Shown here in pieces: positions 6,714-14,346 of a stretch of 36,614 nt of DNA. The DNA is taken from the IMG/VR virus record IMGVR_UViG_3300044961_000937, positions 1-36,614 of that record; one strand, 5' to 3'. The translations under genes were made by a program, and so were the position numbers. Source of the DNA: a virus. The notes beneath the pieces were generated by a model. It saw nothing but the letters and a program-made list of their open reading frames with translations. It had not been told where the DNA came from and ran no database searches. How positions within the stretch are numbered: position 1 is the first letter of the stretch; the number at the start of each line of letters is the position of its first letter.

Positions 6714-7943
6714 CTAAAGTTGTGAAAGTTGATTTTTAAGTGAATTTCTTTTTGTACGAACTTTTTTAGGCAGAGAGACCATACCCTCGGTCCAATACTT
6801 TGAGCCGTGAGTGAACATTGCATAACGCATCGCATCCATAGAGTGGTCGTTAAATTTGAGAGGAGTATCGTCAAGGATTAAACCGTTGCGGTCTTCTTTC
6901 CATTTGTAGGACTTGATTTCTTTGATGATATTTGATGCGTTTTTGCAAATATGTAGATTATATCTTTTGCAGAAGTCAACCCCGGCTTTAACGTTTTTCT
7001 CCGCTTTGTGTACGTTAAATCCTGCTCGGTAGATTTCCTCAATTCTGTCGGTTTCGGCTGAATCGGCATAAATCGGTTCGTTGCGAATATTAAGCAGTTT
7101 CATCCGCTCGATTAAATCATTGTTAGTGAGTTTTGTTTCGTAAATTAATTCATCAACAAACGGTACGCCGTCGTAAAAGCGAATCTCGACTAATGCAGAA
7201 GGACTATTATAACCGAAGTCGAGTCCGTAGATTGTTTCGCCGGAAAAGGGCATCCTCTCAACGACATTAAATCTCGTGTAAATCAAATTTGTTGCATGTG
7301 CTTTCTCTCCAAGACCGTAAATTTTCCAATAATTCGGGTCTTCGTTGCGGAGTCTTTCGATTTCCTCAATTTGCGATTTCGGGAGGAAGTCGTAATTATC
7401 AAGATAAGTTGATTGAATAAATTTGACATCATTACGAGTTAAGACGTTATCGTATAGCCAGTGAAATTCATCGGCAGGATTATAATCGGCGAATGTTTTG
7501 TGACGAGTACGAAAAAGTAACTGACGCCATTCGTCATATGAGAGCAAGTTTGCTTCATTGACAAAGAGAATATCACGGCTCGGACCACGCAGTTTGTCTC
7601 CATTGTCTGCCGAGAAGAACTCAACAAAAGTGTTCGGAGTGAATCTATATATTAAATCTGTCTTGTTAAATTTCTTCTCCTCCCAAATTCCCAAATATTG
7701 CATGATTTTAAAAAAATCTCTCAAGGCGCCCTTTTTCAAATGCGGCAGAGTATGACTAACGACAGAGACCTCAAGTGGTTCTTCTGAGTAAAAAGCAAGT
7801 AAGCAAAGAATTTGTATGATTGAATATGTTTTTCCCGACCGCGTACCGCCTTGGTTTACGATGATTTTGAAATTATCATCATAAAATGCGTTGTAGTTTT
7901 TCAAAAAAACAGGCGATACATCAAGATTTATCAAATCAATCAT
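6714..7943 (-). CDS. terL: Terminase large subunit (TerL)
   Basis: 409 aa. The ATPase domain has Walker A GGTRSGKT (32-39), Walker B ILFVNEA (125-131) with catalytic Glu130, and a DYNP motif at 153-156. The RNase H-like nuclease domain has LDFGYNSPSAL (Asp242), YADSAE (Asp294) and FNDHSMDAMRYA (Asp367/Asp370). This is the DNA-packaging motor that translocates phage DNA through the portal and cuts the concatemer, of the compact PBSX/Mu-like terminase group. It overlaps the small-subunit gene by 8 bp and is followed by the portal gene. All catalytic residues appear present. Confidence 0.95.
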   Translation of the reverse strand: MIDLINLDVSPVFLKNYNAFYDDNFKIIVNQGGTRSGKTYSIIQILCLLAFYSEEPLEVSVVSHTLPHLKKGALRDFFKIMQYLGIWEEKKFNKTDLIYRFTPNTFVEFFSADNGDKLRGPSRDILFVNEANLLSYDEWRQLLFRTRHKTFADYNPADEFHWLYDNVLTRNDVKFIQSTYLDNYDFLPKSQIEEIERLRNEDPNYWKIYGLGEKAHATNLIYTRFNVVERMPFSGETIYGLDFGYNSPSALVEIRFYDGVPFVDELIYETKLTNNDLIERMKLLNIRNEPIYADSAETDRIEEIYRAGFNVHKAEKNVKAGVDFCKRYNLHICKNASNIIKEIKSYKWKEDRNGLILDDTPLKFNDHSMDAMRYAMFTHGSKYWTEGMVSLPKKVRTKRNSLKNQLSQL

Positions 7944-8571
7944 CTATGCTTTCTACTCCCGTCAAGAGATTTGACATCGAGCCTTTTACTTGAATGTTGA
8001 TGCTCGGTTTGATGACCTCTCCACCTGAAGTGTGGTCGAGTCCGAGCTTTTTGATGTCAGTCGGCTCACCTCTTGTTTTTCTTTCCAAATCGGCAACCTG
8101 CACGAGTGCTTGTGCTGATTTATAAGTAAGTTCAAGCAATTTTACTGACGGCAGATTTCTGATGTCGTTTGTATCGCCTGCGTGAATTTTCTTGAGCAAC
8201 TCGATAACCGGAAAATATGCCGCAAATAGAGTATTTTTGGCATAATCAGCGTGTCGAGATGCCATATCACGGACTGCTTTTTCCGTTTCTTCAAGATGAA
8301 TTCTGTCGAGATGTCGGTGATATGCAGAAATTCGTTCAGACCATCTCCATTTCATTGACATGTTACCCACATTTTTCCTGCCTTGGTACAATCGTTCCGG
8401 CGGATACATCTGCTTTGCAACATTCATATGGCTGCGAAAAATTCCCATATCCCGATACATTTTGAACATTTCAAATGCTTTGACCGGCTCTTTGGGTTGT
8501 CGTTCCCATTCGGGATAAACAATTTCCTGTCTAGCCCAATTGTTCTTGTGTTTCGGTTTTTCTAAGTTCAT
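7936..8571 (-). CDS. terS: Terminase small subunit (TerS)
   Basis: 211 aa. Assignment rests on position directly upstream of TerL and on its make-up: an N-terminal DNA-binding-like helical region (WERQPKEPVKAFEMFKMYRDMG, then RSHMNVAKQMYPPERLY and WSERISAYHRHLDR), a helical middle suited to oligomerisation, and a C-terminal tail rich in Ser/Lys. TerS recognises the packaging site on phage DNA and delivers it to TerL. The first 41 bp lie within the end of the methyltransferase gene, and the SD is weak, so translation is probably coupled. Confidence 0.75.
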   Translation of the reverse strand: MNLEKPKHKNNWARQEIVYPEWERQPKEPVKAFEMFKMYRDMGIFRSHMNVAKQMYPPERLYQGRKNVGNMSMKWRWSERISAYHRHLDRIHLEETEKAVRDMASRHADYAKNTLFAAYFPVIELLKKIHAGDTNDIRNLPSVKLLELTYKSAQALVQVADLERKTRGEPTDIKKLGLDHTSGGEVIKPSINIQVKGSMSNLLTGVESIDD

Positions 8572-9982
8572 TTCTAAACTCTTCGTTTGTGATTAAAACT
8601 CCATTCTTTTTGATTTCGCATGGTAAGTTATGCTCTTCGCAATATGTGATATAGCGATTCACTATTCCATCCACAAATGCCGGAGAGAGTTCCATTGCAT
8701 AGCATTTGCGTTTCAATTGCTCGGCGGCGATTAGTGTTGAGCCTGAGCCACCAAATAATTCAAGAACGATTTCACCATCTTGCGAGCTGTTGTGAATTGC
8801 TCTTGCCGGCAGAGCTATCGGCTTTTGTGTCGGATGAATATACTTGCGATTATCTTCTCTGTTATACTCCCAAACATTACTTTCATTGTTTGGACCGAAC
8901 CACCGAGCGCCTTCTCCGTTACCGTTGACTGCACCTTTTCCGGCAAAGAAACAAGGTTCGTACTTGCGTTTGAATCGCACCCAACTGAGCGGTGCCACTT
9001 GTTTTACCCATACAATCGGAACTTTATCGTACGGAATGTCGAGTTCTTCAAAAATCTGCAGGAAAGTTCGAACGTAAGACGTAGCGTGCCAGATGTAGTA
9101 GTGAGCATGCTCAATCATATTGTTTTTTGCATTTAATAAGAATTTGCGAACAAAATCTTCGTATTCTTCATCTGCCATTGAGTCATCCCACTCGGTGCAA
9201 TATACATCAGTCCAATCTTTGCCTGTTTTTGAGCGTTTTTTATTGAGTTTTGCATATTCGACATTGTAGGGAGGGTCTGTATGAAGCATATGTGCTTTTT
9301 TTCCGTTCATTAAAACTGCAACATCATCAGCCGAAGTTGAGTCTCCGCATAAGAGGCGATGCTCGTTTAGTTCGTAAAGGTCTCCGGGTTTTGAGACGGG
9401 ATTTTTCGGTAGCGGTTCATCGTAAGTATCTTCTTGTACTTCATTGAGAGGAATTTCTTCAATATCGAATTTCAGCATTTCTTCTACTTGTTTTGAATCG
9501 AACGGTAAAGTGGTCTCAAGCTCCCCCATGTCATAACTTAAGCTCAAATCTTTGATTAATGCAGCGAGTTTATCCGGGTCGTGACCGAATCGTGTCTCGT
9601 TGGTTTCAATAGCAATTCTTTGAGCTTCGGCAAGTGTGATTTTACCGTGGTCATATGCAACGATGAATTTACGACCGATTTTGTCATTGCTGTCGAGGCG
9701 ATGATTACCGTTAACAACTTCATAGTAGCCGGTATCAAGCAGACGTACTTGTATATTTTCCACTTGCCCGATGCGTTTAATGTTGTTTGTGAGTTTTTCG
9801 TGAGTGAAGTCACTATCGTTTTTGTAGTTCCACGAAGCCTTTACCAATAGCTCTCTCGGAAAGATTTTATATCTGAGATAATTATTAATCTCGTAGTCGG
9901 GAATATTCATTTGAGCAAGCTGTTGCTCGTTGAAAAAAGGTACAATCTGCGTTTGCAGGGTTGATACATTAAGAGCTTCCAT
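8531..9982 (-). CDS. ParB/Srx-domain DNA methyltransferase fusion
   Basis: 483 aa from the ATG at 9982, chosen because AAGGA precedes it by 11 nt; a TTG at 10018 would add 12 residues. Residues about 60-130 form a ParB N-terminal-like domain (VENIQVRLLDTGYYEVVNGNHRL; NGNHR replaces the usual GxHR). Residues about 195-450 form an adenine/cytosine-N methyltransferase with motif IV DPPY (236-239) before motif I FGGSGST (410-416) and HPTQKP (383-388), i.e. beta-class order. This fusion is frequent in phages beside terminases. It could protect phage DNA from restriction or mark the packaging site; its target sequence cannot be read. It is the first gene of the minus-strand packaging operon. Confidence 0.92.
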   Translation of the reverse strand: MEALNVSTLQTQIVPFFNEQQLAQMNIPDYEINNYLRYKIFPRELLVKASWNYKNDSDFTHEKLTNNIKRIGQVENIQVRLLDTGYYEVVNGNHRLDSNDKIGRKFIVAYDHGKITLAEAQRIAIETNETRFGHDPDKLAALIKDLSLSYDMGELETTLPFDSKQVEEMLKFDIEEIPLNEVQEDTYDEPLPKNPVSKPGDLYELNEHRLLCGDSTSADDVAVLMNGKKAHMLHTDPPYNVEYAKLNKKRSKTGKDWTDVYCTEWDDSMADEEYEDFVRKFLLNAKNNMIEHAHYYIWHATSYVRTFLQIFEELDIPYDKVPIVWVKQVAPLSWVRFKRKYEPCFFAGKGAVNGNGEGARWFGPNNESNVWEYNREDNRKYIHPTQKPIALPARAIHNSSQDGEIVLELFGGSGSTLIAAEQLKRKCYAMELSPAFVDGIVNRYITYCEEHNLPCEIKKNGVLITNEEFRNELRKTETQEQLG

Positions 9983-10018
9983 AGATTTATTAATCCTTAC
10001 AGGTGATACATAATACAA

Positions 10019-10201
10019 AAGTGTGTCATTTTACTTGCGATTTTACTTGCGATTTTTCTGCGATTTTTCTGCGATTTTTCTGCGATTTTTCTGCGATTTT
10101 TCTGCGATTTTTCTGCGATTTTTCTGCGATTTTTCTGAGAAATCGCTAAAAAAATCGCACAAATTGTGTTTTATTTTAGCAGAAAAAGTATGGAGAGGAA
10201 A
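10019..10201. promoter_or_regulatory. Divergent region between packaging and capsid operons
   Basis: This 183-bp gap separates the minus-strand methyltransferase start from the plus-strand protease start, so promoters for both operons should be here or upstream. It contains the 11-bp repeat array, a hairpin (GCGATTT at 10126-10132 with AAATCGC at 10140-10146), a further inverted copy of the unit (AAAAATCGCA, 10150-10159) and a short palindrome CACAA-A-TTGTG (10158-10168). I could not assign a clear -35/-10 pair. Confidence 0.6.
10031..10140 (+). repeat. Tandem array of 11-bp units (TTTTTCTGCGA)
   Basis: Seven exact CTGCGA units start at 10058, 10069, 10080, 10091, 10102, 10113 and 10124, all 11 bp apart. 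They are preceded by two variant units with CTTGCGA (10034 and 10046, 12 bp apart) and followed by a decayed unit CTGAGA at 10135. There are no unique spacers, so this is not a CRISPR array. The period is close to one helical turn, so bound proteins would line up on one face of the DNA. The arrays of this size typically serve as binding sites for a packaging, partition or regulatory protein, but the role here is unknown. Confidence 0.95.
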
Positions 10202-11380
10202 ATGGAAATTGATATTTTTGGTGCTATAAACGACTACGGAGATGAGGACTGGGGCTTCTCTGCAAAGACTTTGAGAAAAAAACTCGAAGGATTGAAAGAA
10301 GGTGATGAATTGACGGTTTACATCAACTCACCGGGTGGAAATGTATTCGAAGGTTTAACAATTTATAACATTTTAGCAGAAAAAAAGCCAATTATTAAAA
10401 TAGTTGGTGAAGCATCTTCAATGGCATCCGTGATTGCTTGTGCCGGAAAGGAAGTAATGATAGCGGAATCAGCGGTTATGCTACTTCACAAGCCATGGAC
10501 AGTAGCAATCGGCAACGAGGATGACATGAAAAAAACTTCTAAAGAGCTCGAAACACTAAAAAATTCTATAATTGCCGCTTATAGAACGAAAACAGGAATG
10601 AGCGCGGAAGAAATCAATGATTTGTTGGAGCAAGACAGATATTTCGGTGCTGAAGAATGTTTAAAGTACGGACTTGTAGATAAAATTTACTCTCCAACAC
10701 AGTCCGAATCACGCGAAGCGGCGATGGCATTTGCAAGAATGCAGTATTACGCAATGAAAATACACACGAAACTAAACACGAATCAACTAAATTCTCAAAA
10801 TCATGGAGGAGAAATGGACTTTGAAGGAATGAAGGCTCAGAGAGATGAGCTTCAGAACAAGGTTAATGAACTGACTTCACAATTTACTGCTTTGAACGCT
10901 GAAATCAGCGAAGCAAGAGCTGAAGTAAAAACTATGAAGGAAGAGCGCAACACCTTGACAGCAACAATATCCGAGTTGCAGGCTAAAATCAGCGATTATG
11001 ACGAAAAGCATATCCTGAATACTGTAAAACTCGATATTGAGAGGTTAAGAGACAAAATATTGCCGGTAGAAAATAGTGCCGAGAACAATTTCGAACTTGA
11101 GCAAGAACTGTTGATGCTCCGCAAGATGGACAGCAACATAAGGATTAACGGAAAACATCCTTACGACAAAAGAATCGCTGAAATCGAAGCACGAAAGAGC
11201 TTGAAAGAGCTTGAAGAACTACTCGAGATTGATTCGGACATCGTATCGCTAACCGATGCTGATGTTACATCGGATGAGGGCAGAGAAGCAGTGCATAGCG
11301 CGGTACTTGCTCTAATGAAGCGAGATAACATCAAGGATTACAACACAGCATTAGAAATAATCTTGAAGGAGAATAAGTAA
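10202..11380 (+). CDS. Prohead protease-scaffold fusion (ClpP/S49-like)
   Basis: 392 aa from the ATG at 10202, chosen because GGAG precedes it by 6 nt; an ATG at 10190 has no SD. Residues 1 to about 165 form a ClpP-like serine protease: INSPGG (41-46), the nucleophile in SSMAS (Ser73 likely), His96 in LLHKPW and a downstream Asp-containing segment EQDRYFGAEECLKYGLVD. Residues 205 to about 265 are a strong coiled coil (MKAQRDELQNKVNEL onward), the usual scaffold part. The protease cleaves the scaffold and sometimes the capsid during head maturation. It is the first gene of the plus-strand late operon, directly before the capsid gene (1-bp overlap). Confidence 0.9.
   Translation: MEIDIFGAINDYGDEDWGFSAKTLRKKLEGLKEGDELTVYINSPGGNVFEGLTIYNILAEKKPIIKIVGEASSMASVIACAGKEVMIAESAVMLLHKPWTVAIGNEDDMKKTSKELETLKNSIIAAYRTKTGMSAEEINDLLEQDRYFGAEECLKYGLVDKIYSPTQSESREAAMAFARMQYYAMKIHTKLNTNQLNSQNHGGEMDFEGMKAQRDELQNKVNELTSQFTALNAEISEARAEVKTMKEERNTLTATISELQAKISDYDEKHILNTVKLDIERLRDKILPVENSAENNFELEQELLMLRKMDSNIRINGKHPYDKRIAEIEARKSLKELEELLEIDSDIVSLTDADVTSDEGREAVHSAVLALMKRDNIKDYNTALEIILKENK
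10814..11380 (+). CDS. Nested scaffold protein from an internal in-frame start
   Basis: An in-frame ATG at 10814 is preceded by GGAGGA (10805-10810), one of the best SD sites in the window, at suitable spacing. The product would be 188 aa: the coiled-coil scaffold region without the protease. This is the arrangement of lambda C/Nu3 and related protease-scaffold genes, where the free scaffold is made in excess from an internal start. The sequence just before it (QLNSQNHGG) is linker-like, supporting a domain boundary. Confidence 0.7.
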   Translation: MDFEGMKAQRDELQNKVNELTSQFTALNAEISEARAEVKTMKEERNTLTATISELQAKISDYDEKHILNTVKLDIERLRDKILPVENSAENNFELEQELLMLRKMDSNIRINGKHPYDKRIAEIEARKSLKELEELLEIDSDIVSLTDADVTSDEGREAVHSAVLALMKRDNIKDYNTALEIILKENK

Positions 11381-12348
11381 TGTCATTAGATAATAAAAGA
11401 ACGCGAAATCTGAGACTGGATGTTGACCCGATTTTAACAAGTCTGGCACAGCAGTTTGAACAGTCGGCATTTGTAGGAAGTTTGCTTCTGCCCGATGTTG
11501 CCGTCGATAAAGTAACAGGTAAGTACCCGCTATTCGGCAACGAACACATGAGAATTCACGATACCGAACGTCCGATGGGTGCTCCGGTTAAGAAGATGCC
11601 CTTGGATGCGTGGACTCTTGAGCCTTTCAGCTTGAAAGAGCATTCACTTGAAGCACAAGTAGATTACAGAGAGGAAGAAGCCGCTGAGGATGTACTCGAC
11701 CTTGAGAAATACGCAATGAGTGCCGTGATGGACTCTTTGTTGTTGCAGAAAGAAATCGAGGCAGTATCCGTAATCCAAAACCCGGACACTTACAGCGCTG
11801 ACCATGTCGAGGCTTTATCGGCAGGGAATGAATTCAACGACCCGGACTCTGACCCATTGCTCATCATTCAGGATGCGATGGAAACTGTACGCAGAAAAAT
11901 CAATAGATTACCTAACGTGATGGTACTTGGTCAAAGAACCTTTCTTGGGCTGAAGAATCATCCGAAAATTCTCGAAAGAATCAAATACACTCAATTGGGC
12001 ATTGTGACGGAAGATTTACTTGCTTCAATGCTGAGCCGTGACAACAACAAAGTCATAATCAAAGTTGGCTCGGGGATGTTCGAAGACCCGGTAACAAAGA
12101 TTAATGTTGACTTGTGGGGAGATATTTTGGCGATGGGATATGTTCGCTCAAACGACAAACAGATGACAAGGTATGACCATAGTTTTGGTAAATGTTTTGT
12201 TCAGAAAGGATTTCCGAAAGTATCTGTTGAATTGACGAATCACAAGACAATCAAGCAATTGGCAGTATTCATGACATACAAGACTTACATCACAATGAAA
12301 GATGCGGGCTTTTTAATCACTAACACTTACGCTGAAAGTGAAGATTAA
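11380..12348 (+). CDS. Major capsid protein
   Basis: 322 aa, directly after the protease-scaffold gene and before a cement-like gene, the standard place for the major capsid protein. The N-terminal LRLDVDPILTSLAQQFEQSAFVGSLLLP, the central EEAAEDVLDLEKYAM helix and LPNVMVLGQRTFLGLKNHPKILERIKY are typical of the HK97-fold capsid proteins of Mu-like and related siphophages (P-loop/A-domain with the 'lg..t...L..hp.i..ri' helix). It forms the icosahedral shell. Start and stop of neighbouring genes overlap by one base (TAATG). The exact family was not assigned, but the identity as capsid protein is well supported by context. Confidence 0.85.
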   Translation: MSLDNKRTRNLRLDVDPILTSLAQQFEQSAFVGSLLLPDVAVDKVTGKYPLFGNEHMRIHDTERPMGAPVKKMPLDAWTLEPFSLKEHSLEAQVDYREEEAAEDVLDLEKYAMSAVMDSLLLQKEIEAVSVIQNPDTYSADHVEALSAGNEFNDPDSDPLLIIQDAMETVRRKINRLPNVMVLGQRTFLGLKNHPKILERIKYTQLGIVTEDLLASMLSRDNNKVIIKVGSGMFEDPVTKINVDLWGDILAMGYVRSNDKQMTRYDHSFGKCFVQKGFPKVSVELTNHKTIKQLAVFMTYKTYITMKDAGFLITNTYAESED

Positions 12349-12359
12349 GGAGAATTAAC

Positions 12360-12587
12360 ATGCCAAAGTACATCATTAATCATGGACAAATCAGGGTGAA
12401 GGGTAAAATTCTGAGAGTAGGTGCTACGGTAGAATTAGGGGAACTTGAAGCGAGGAAACTCGGTAAGATGGTTACTTTGATTGCGGAAGCCCCCAAGGGA
12501 ACTGTACCTATTAAGCCTGAAGCAGGGAAACCTGTACCGCCCAAAACAACAGAAGAAAAACCATTAACTAAAGAAGGAGATAAATAA
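12360..12587 (+). CDS. Small head-operon protein with basic core and Pro/Lys-rich tail
   Basis: 75 aa, start supported by AAGGAG. Residues 1-40 (MPKYIINHGQIRVKGKILRVGATVEL) look like a short beta-rich domain. The tail (KPEAGKPVPPKTTEEKPLTKEGDK) is Pro/Lys-rich and probably disordered. Similar small proteins are common between capsid and cement genes of Mu-like phages and are thought to be structural, but no function can be assigned here. Confidence 0.7.
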   Translation: MPKYIINHGQIRVKGKILRVGATVELGELEARKLGKMVTLIAEAPKGTVPIKPEAGKPVPPKTTEEKPLTKEGDK

Positions 12588-12970
12588 TGTCTGAAATAGT
12601 AAATCCAACATATGTCCCTACCGGACGTATCGCCGTGACATTGACTGCAAACGTTGGCAAATTCAAGTTTGTCACACCTGCGGGCGCTCTTTGTGGAGCC
12701 GGTCAACTTGCTCTCGGTATATCGGAAAATGAGCATGATTCAGGCGAATTGGCAGCTATCGTAGTTGAGAGGACATGCCTTTTGCAAATTAAAGAGCAAC
12801 TCTCTGCAGGAGCGTTAATTGCATCTGACCTTAACGGTAACGGTGTTGAAGCCGAGCCCGGAGATTATGTCAACGCAATCTTGCTCACCGATGCAGAAGC
12901 CGATGACATCAAAGAAGTTTACTTAACTCAGTTTGTATTACCCGAAGCTGCGGAAACGCCCGGACCATAA
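12587..12970 (+). CDS. Capsid cement-like protein (DUF2190-like)
   Basis: 127 aa. A beta-rich protein with a Gly/Ala-rich core (GKFKFVTPAGALCGAGQLALGISENEHDSGELAAIVVERTCLL, then LSAGALIASDLNGNGVE), the pattern of DUF2190/decoration proteins that bind the outside of HK97-type capsids. It follows the capsid gene by one small gene and overlaps both neighbours by one base. Cementing and stabilising the shell is the likely role; this is family-level inference. Confidence 0.65.
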   Translation: MSEIVNPTYVPTGRIAVTLTANVGKFKFVTPAGALCGAGQLALGISENEHDSGELAAIVVERTCLLQIKEQLSAGALIASDLNGNGVEAEPGDYVNAILLTDAEADDIKEVYLTQFVLPEAAETPGP

Positions 12971-13407
12971 TGCTTAACTTGTTAGATATGGACTACATAA
13001 GAGGTAAGATGACAGAAGATGACATCAATGCCTTGACTGACAATCAATATGCTCCCGATAAACTTCAAACTTACATGAATGAGTCGGGAGCATACATTGA
13101 AACGATGTTGTCCGATGTTTACAATTTGAGCGGCATCAACGAATACGACAAAAATCTTGCATCAATAATATTGTTGCAACGGATACAATTCGAGATATTT
13201 AAGCATTTTCTCTATCAAAGTAAATACGATGATGAGCAGAAAGAAGCTGTAAAGCAATCTTACAACGAACACATGGCTCAATTAGAGCGAATTCGGAACG
13301 GTCAAATACCGCTCAAGGGCATTCCGAAGCAAAAACGAAATACTGTTTATGTAAAGAGCCCGGAGCGAATATTCACACAATCAACATTAAAAAGATATGA
13401 TTCTTGA
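12970..13407 (+). CDS. Mu gp36-like head-tail connector (DUF1320-like)
   Basis: 145 aa. The N-terminal DYIRGKMTEDDINALTDNQYAPDKLQTYMNESGAYIETML is the typical helical start of the gp36/DUF1320 group (adaptor of head-tail connector type), followed by ASIILLQRIQFEIFKHFLY and a basic tail. Its partner gp37-like gene follows with an 11-bp overlap, the same order as in Mu. Adaptor proteins of this type join the portal to the tail-completion proteins. Confidence 0.75.
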   Translation: MLNLLDMDYIRGKMTEDDINALTDNQYAPDKLQTYMNESGAYIETMLSDVYNLSGINEYDKNLASIILLQRIQFEIFKHFLYQSKYDDEQKEAVKQSYNEHMAQLERIRNGQIPLKGIPKQKRNTVYVKSPERIFTQSTLKRYDS

Positions 13408-13825
13408 ATTGCGGAATAAAATTAAGGATGAGATTGAAAAAGGATTCAAAGAGCTGAATCTTAGACCGTTTGTAACGATTACAGCATTTCCCGATTCAGA
13501 GAAAGCTCTTGAGGAGTTAAGCAAAACAGCACAATCAAGACAACAACCCGGCGGAGCGATATTTATAACTTGGTCTGCCGAACATCCCGGACCGCTGACG
13601 GGCAGAATTTACGGTAACTTTGTAGATTACTTTACGATTTTCATTTTTTCGAACGACAAAAGCGGAGATGTGGAAATCATCAAGCAGTATGAGGCAGTTC
13701 GGAATATTTTAAATAAAAGTTTCTATCTCTATCGAGGAGAGATGGCTCCGGTAAAGACCGGAAAAGAAGGACTTTATATGGCATATTTACAAGTAGGAAT
13801 ACGAAACATTTATCAAGGAGAATAA
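13397..13825 (+). CDS. Mu gp37-like head-tail protein (DUF1834-like)
   Basis: 142 aa. The beginning (MILELRNKIKDEIEKGF), the central FVTITAFPDSEKALEEL and the late EMAPVKTGKEGLYMAYLQVGIRNIY match the gp37 type of Mu-like phages (a conserved domain with an Ala-rich start and a PxxxxxxG-W/Y-strand end). It works with the preceding gp36-like protein in head-tail joining. The two reading frames overlap by 11 bp, indicating translational coupling. Confidence 0.65.
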   Translation: MILELRNKIKDEIEKGFKELNLRPFVTITAFPDSEKALEELSKTAQSRQQPGGAIFITWSAEHPGPLTGRIYGNFVDYFTIFIFSNDKSGDVEIIKQYEAVRNILNKSFYLYRGEMAPVKTGKEGLYMAYLQVGIRNIYQGE

Positions 13826-13826
13826 A

Positions 13827-14126
13827 ATGGATAGTGGATGGCTGATTGCAGGAGTGATTTTAGAGGCATTGTTGGCGATTTTTCTCTTCATTTTCGGATT
13901 TATTTTAAATAATTTCAAAACCGCTATAAGAGAACTGCAAATAGCTATCAAATCGCTCGAAACATTCATGAACATACAGGGCGAGAAGAATGCCCATTGG
14001 ACAATGCAAATTGATGCTCTTTGGGAAAAATACAACATTTTGAGCGAACAATTACACAAACTAAAAGACAGAGTTTTAACAGTTGAAAATCAGCACAGGA
14101 ATAATCATGGAAAAGACTACAGATAA
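13827..14126 (+). CDS. Single-pass membrane protein with coiled coil (lysis block)
   Basis: 99 aa, preceded by AAGGAG. Residues 6-27 form a membrane segment (GVILEALLAIFLFIFGF); the remainder is a hydrophilic coiled coil. This topology fits an accessory holin or an inner-membrane spanin. It is the first of three membrane or lysis-associated genes before the endolysin. Function is inferred from position and topology only. Confidence 0.65.
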   Translation: MDSGWLIAGVILEALLAIFLFIFGFILNNFKTAIRELQIAIKSLETFMNIQGEKNAHWTMQIDALWEKYNILSEQLHKLKDRVLTVENQHRNNHGKDYR

Positions 14127-14346
14127 TATAGATAAGTTGCTTACTGCTCTAATCTCTTTGACAGCTCGCTCAAGCGACGGAGATTTGTCAGCGAGCGGGA
14201 AGTTTGACTTACTGCAACAAGCAAAGGAAATCCGAAAATTAACGTTGCCTGCAAAAAGTGAGGTCGGCTCGATTACTGATGACCAACAAGACCAGTTAAC
14301 GCTGAAATTCGGAGAAGCATTCTTTAAGATTCTGCGAGGTAAGTGA
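14107..14346 (+). CDS. Small soluble protein in lysis block, unknown
   Basis: 79 aa from the ATG at 14107, chosen because AGGA lies 6 nt before it. An upstream ATG at 14083 would deepen the overlap with the previous gene. The protein is charged and helical (KLLTALISLTARSSDGDLSASGKFDLLQQAKEIRKL), with no signal or membrane segment. It overlaps the preceding gene by 20 bp and the next by one base. No family recognised. Confidence 0.6.
   Translation: MEKTTDNIDKLLTALISLTARSSDGDLSASGKFDLLQQAKEIRKLTLPAKSEVGSITDDQQDQLTLKFGEAFFKILRGK

Noticed and set aside
6575-6874. Minus-strand 99-aa frame over the terL/portal junction
   Set aside because: It overlaps two well-supported genes in another frame and looks like a shadow.
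10031-10140. CRISPR array
   Set aside because: The units are directly adjacent with no spacers and there are no cas genes.
10023-10229. An open frame through the tandem repeat array giving a Phe/Arg-rich 68-aa peptide
   Set aside because: The frame stays open only because the 11-bp unit lacks stops in every frame; the product is low-complexity and there is no SD.
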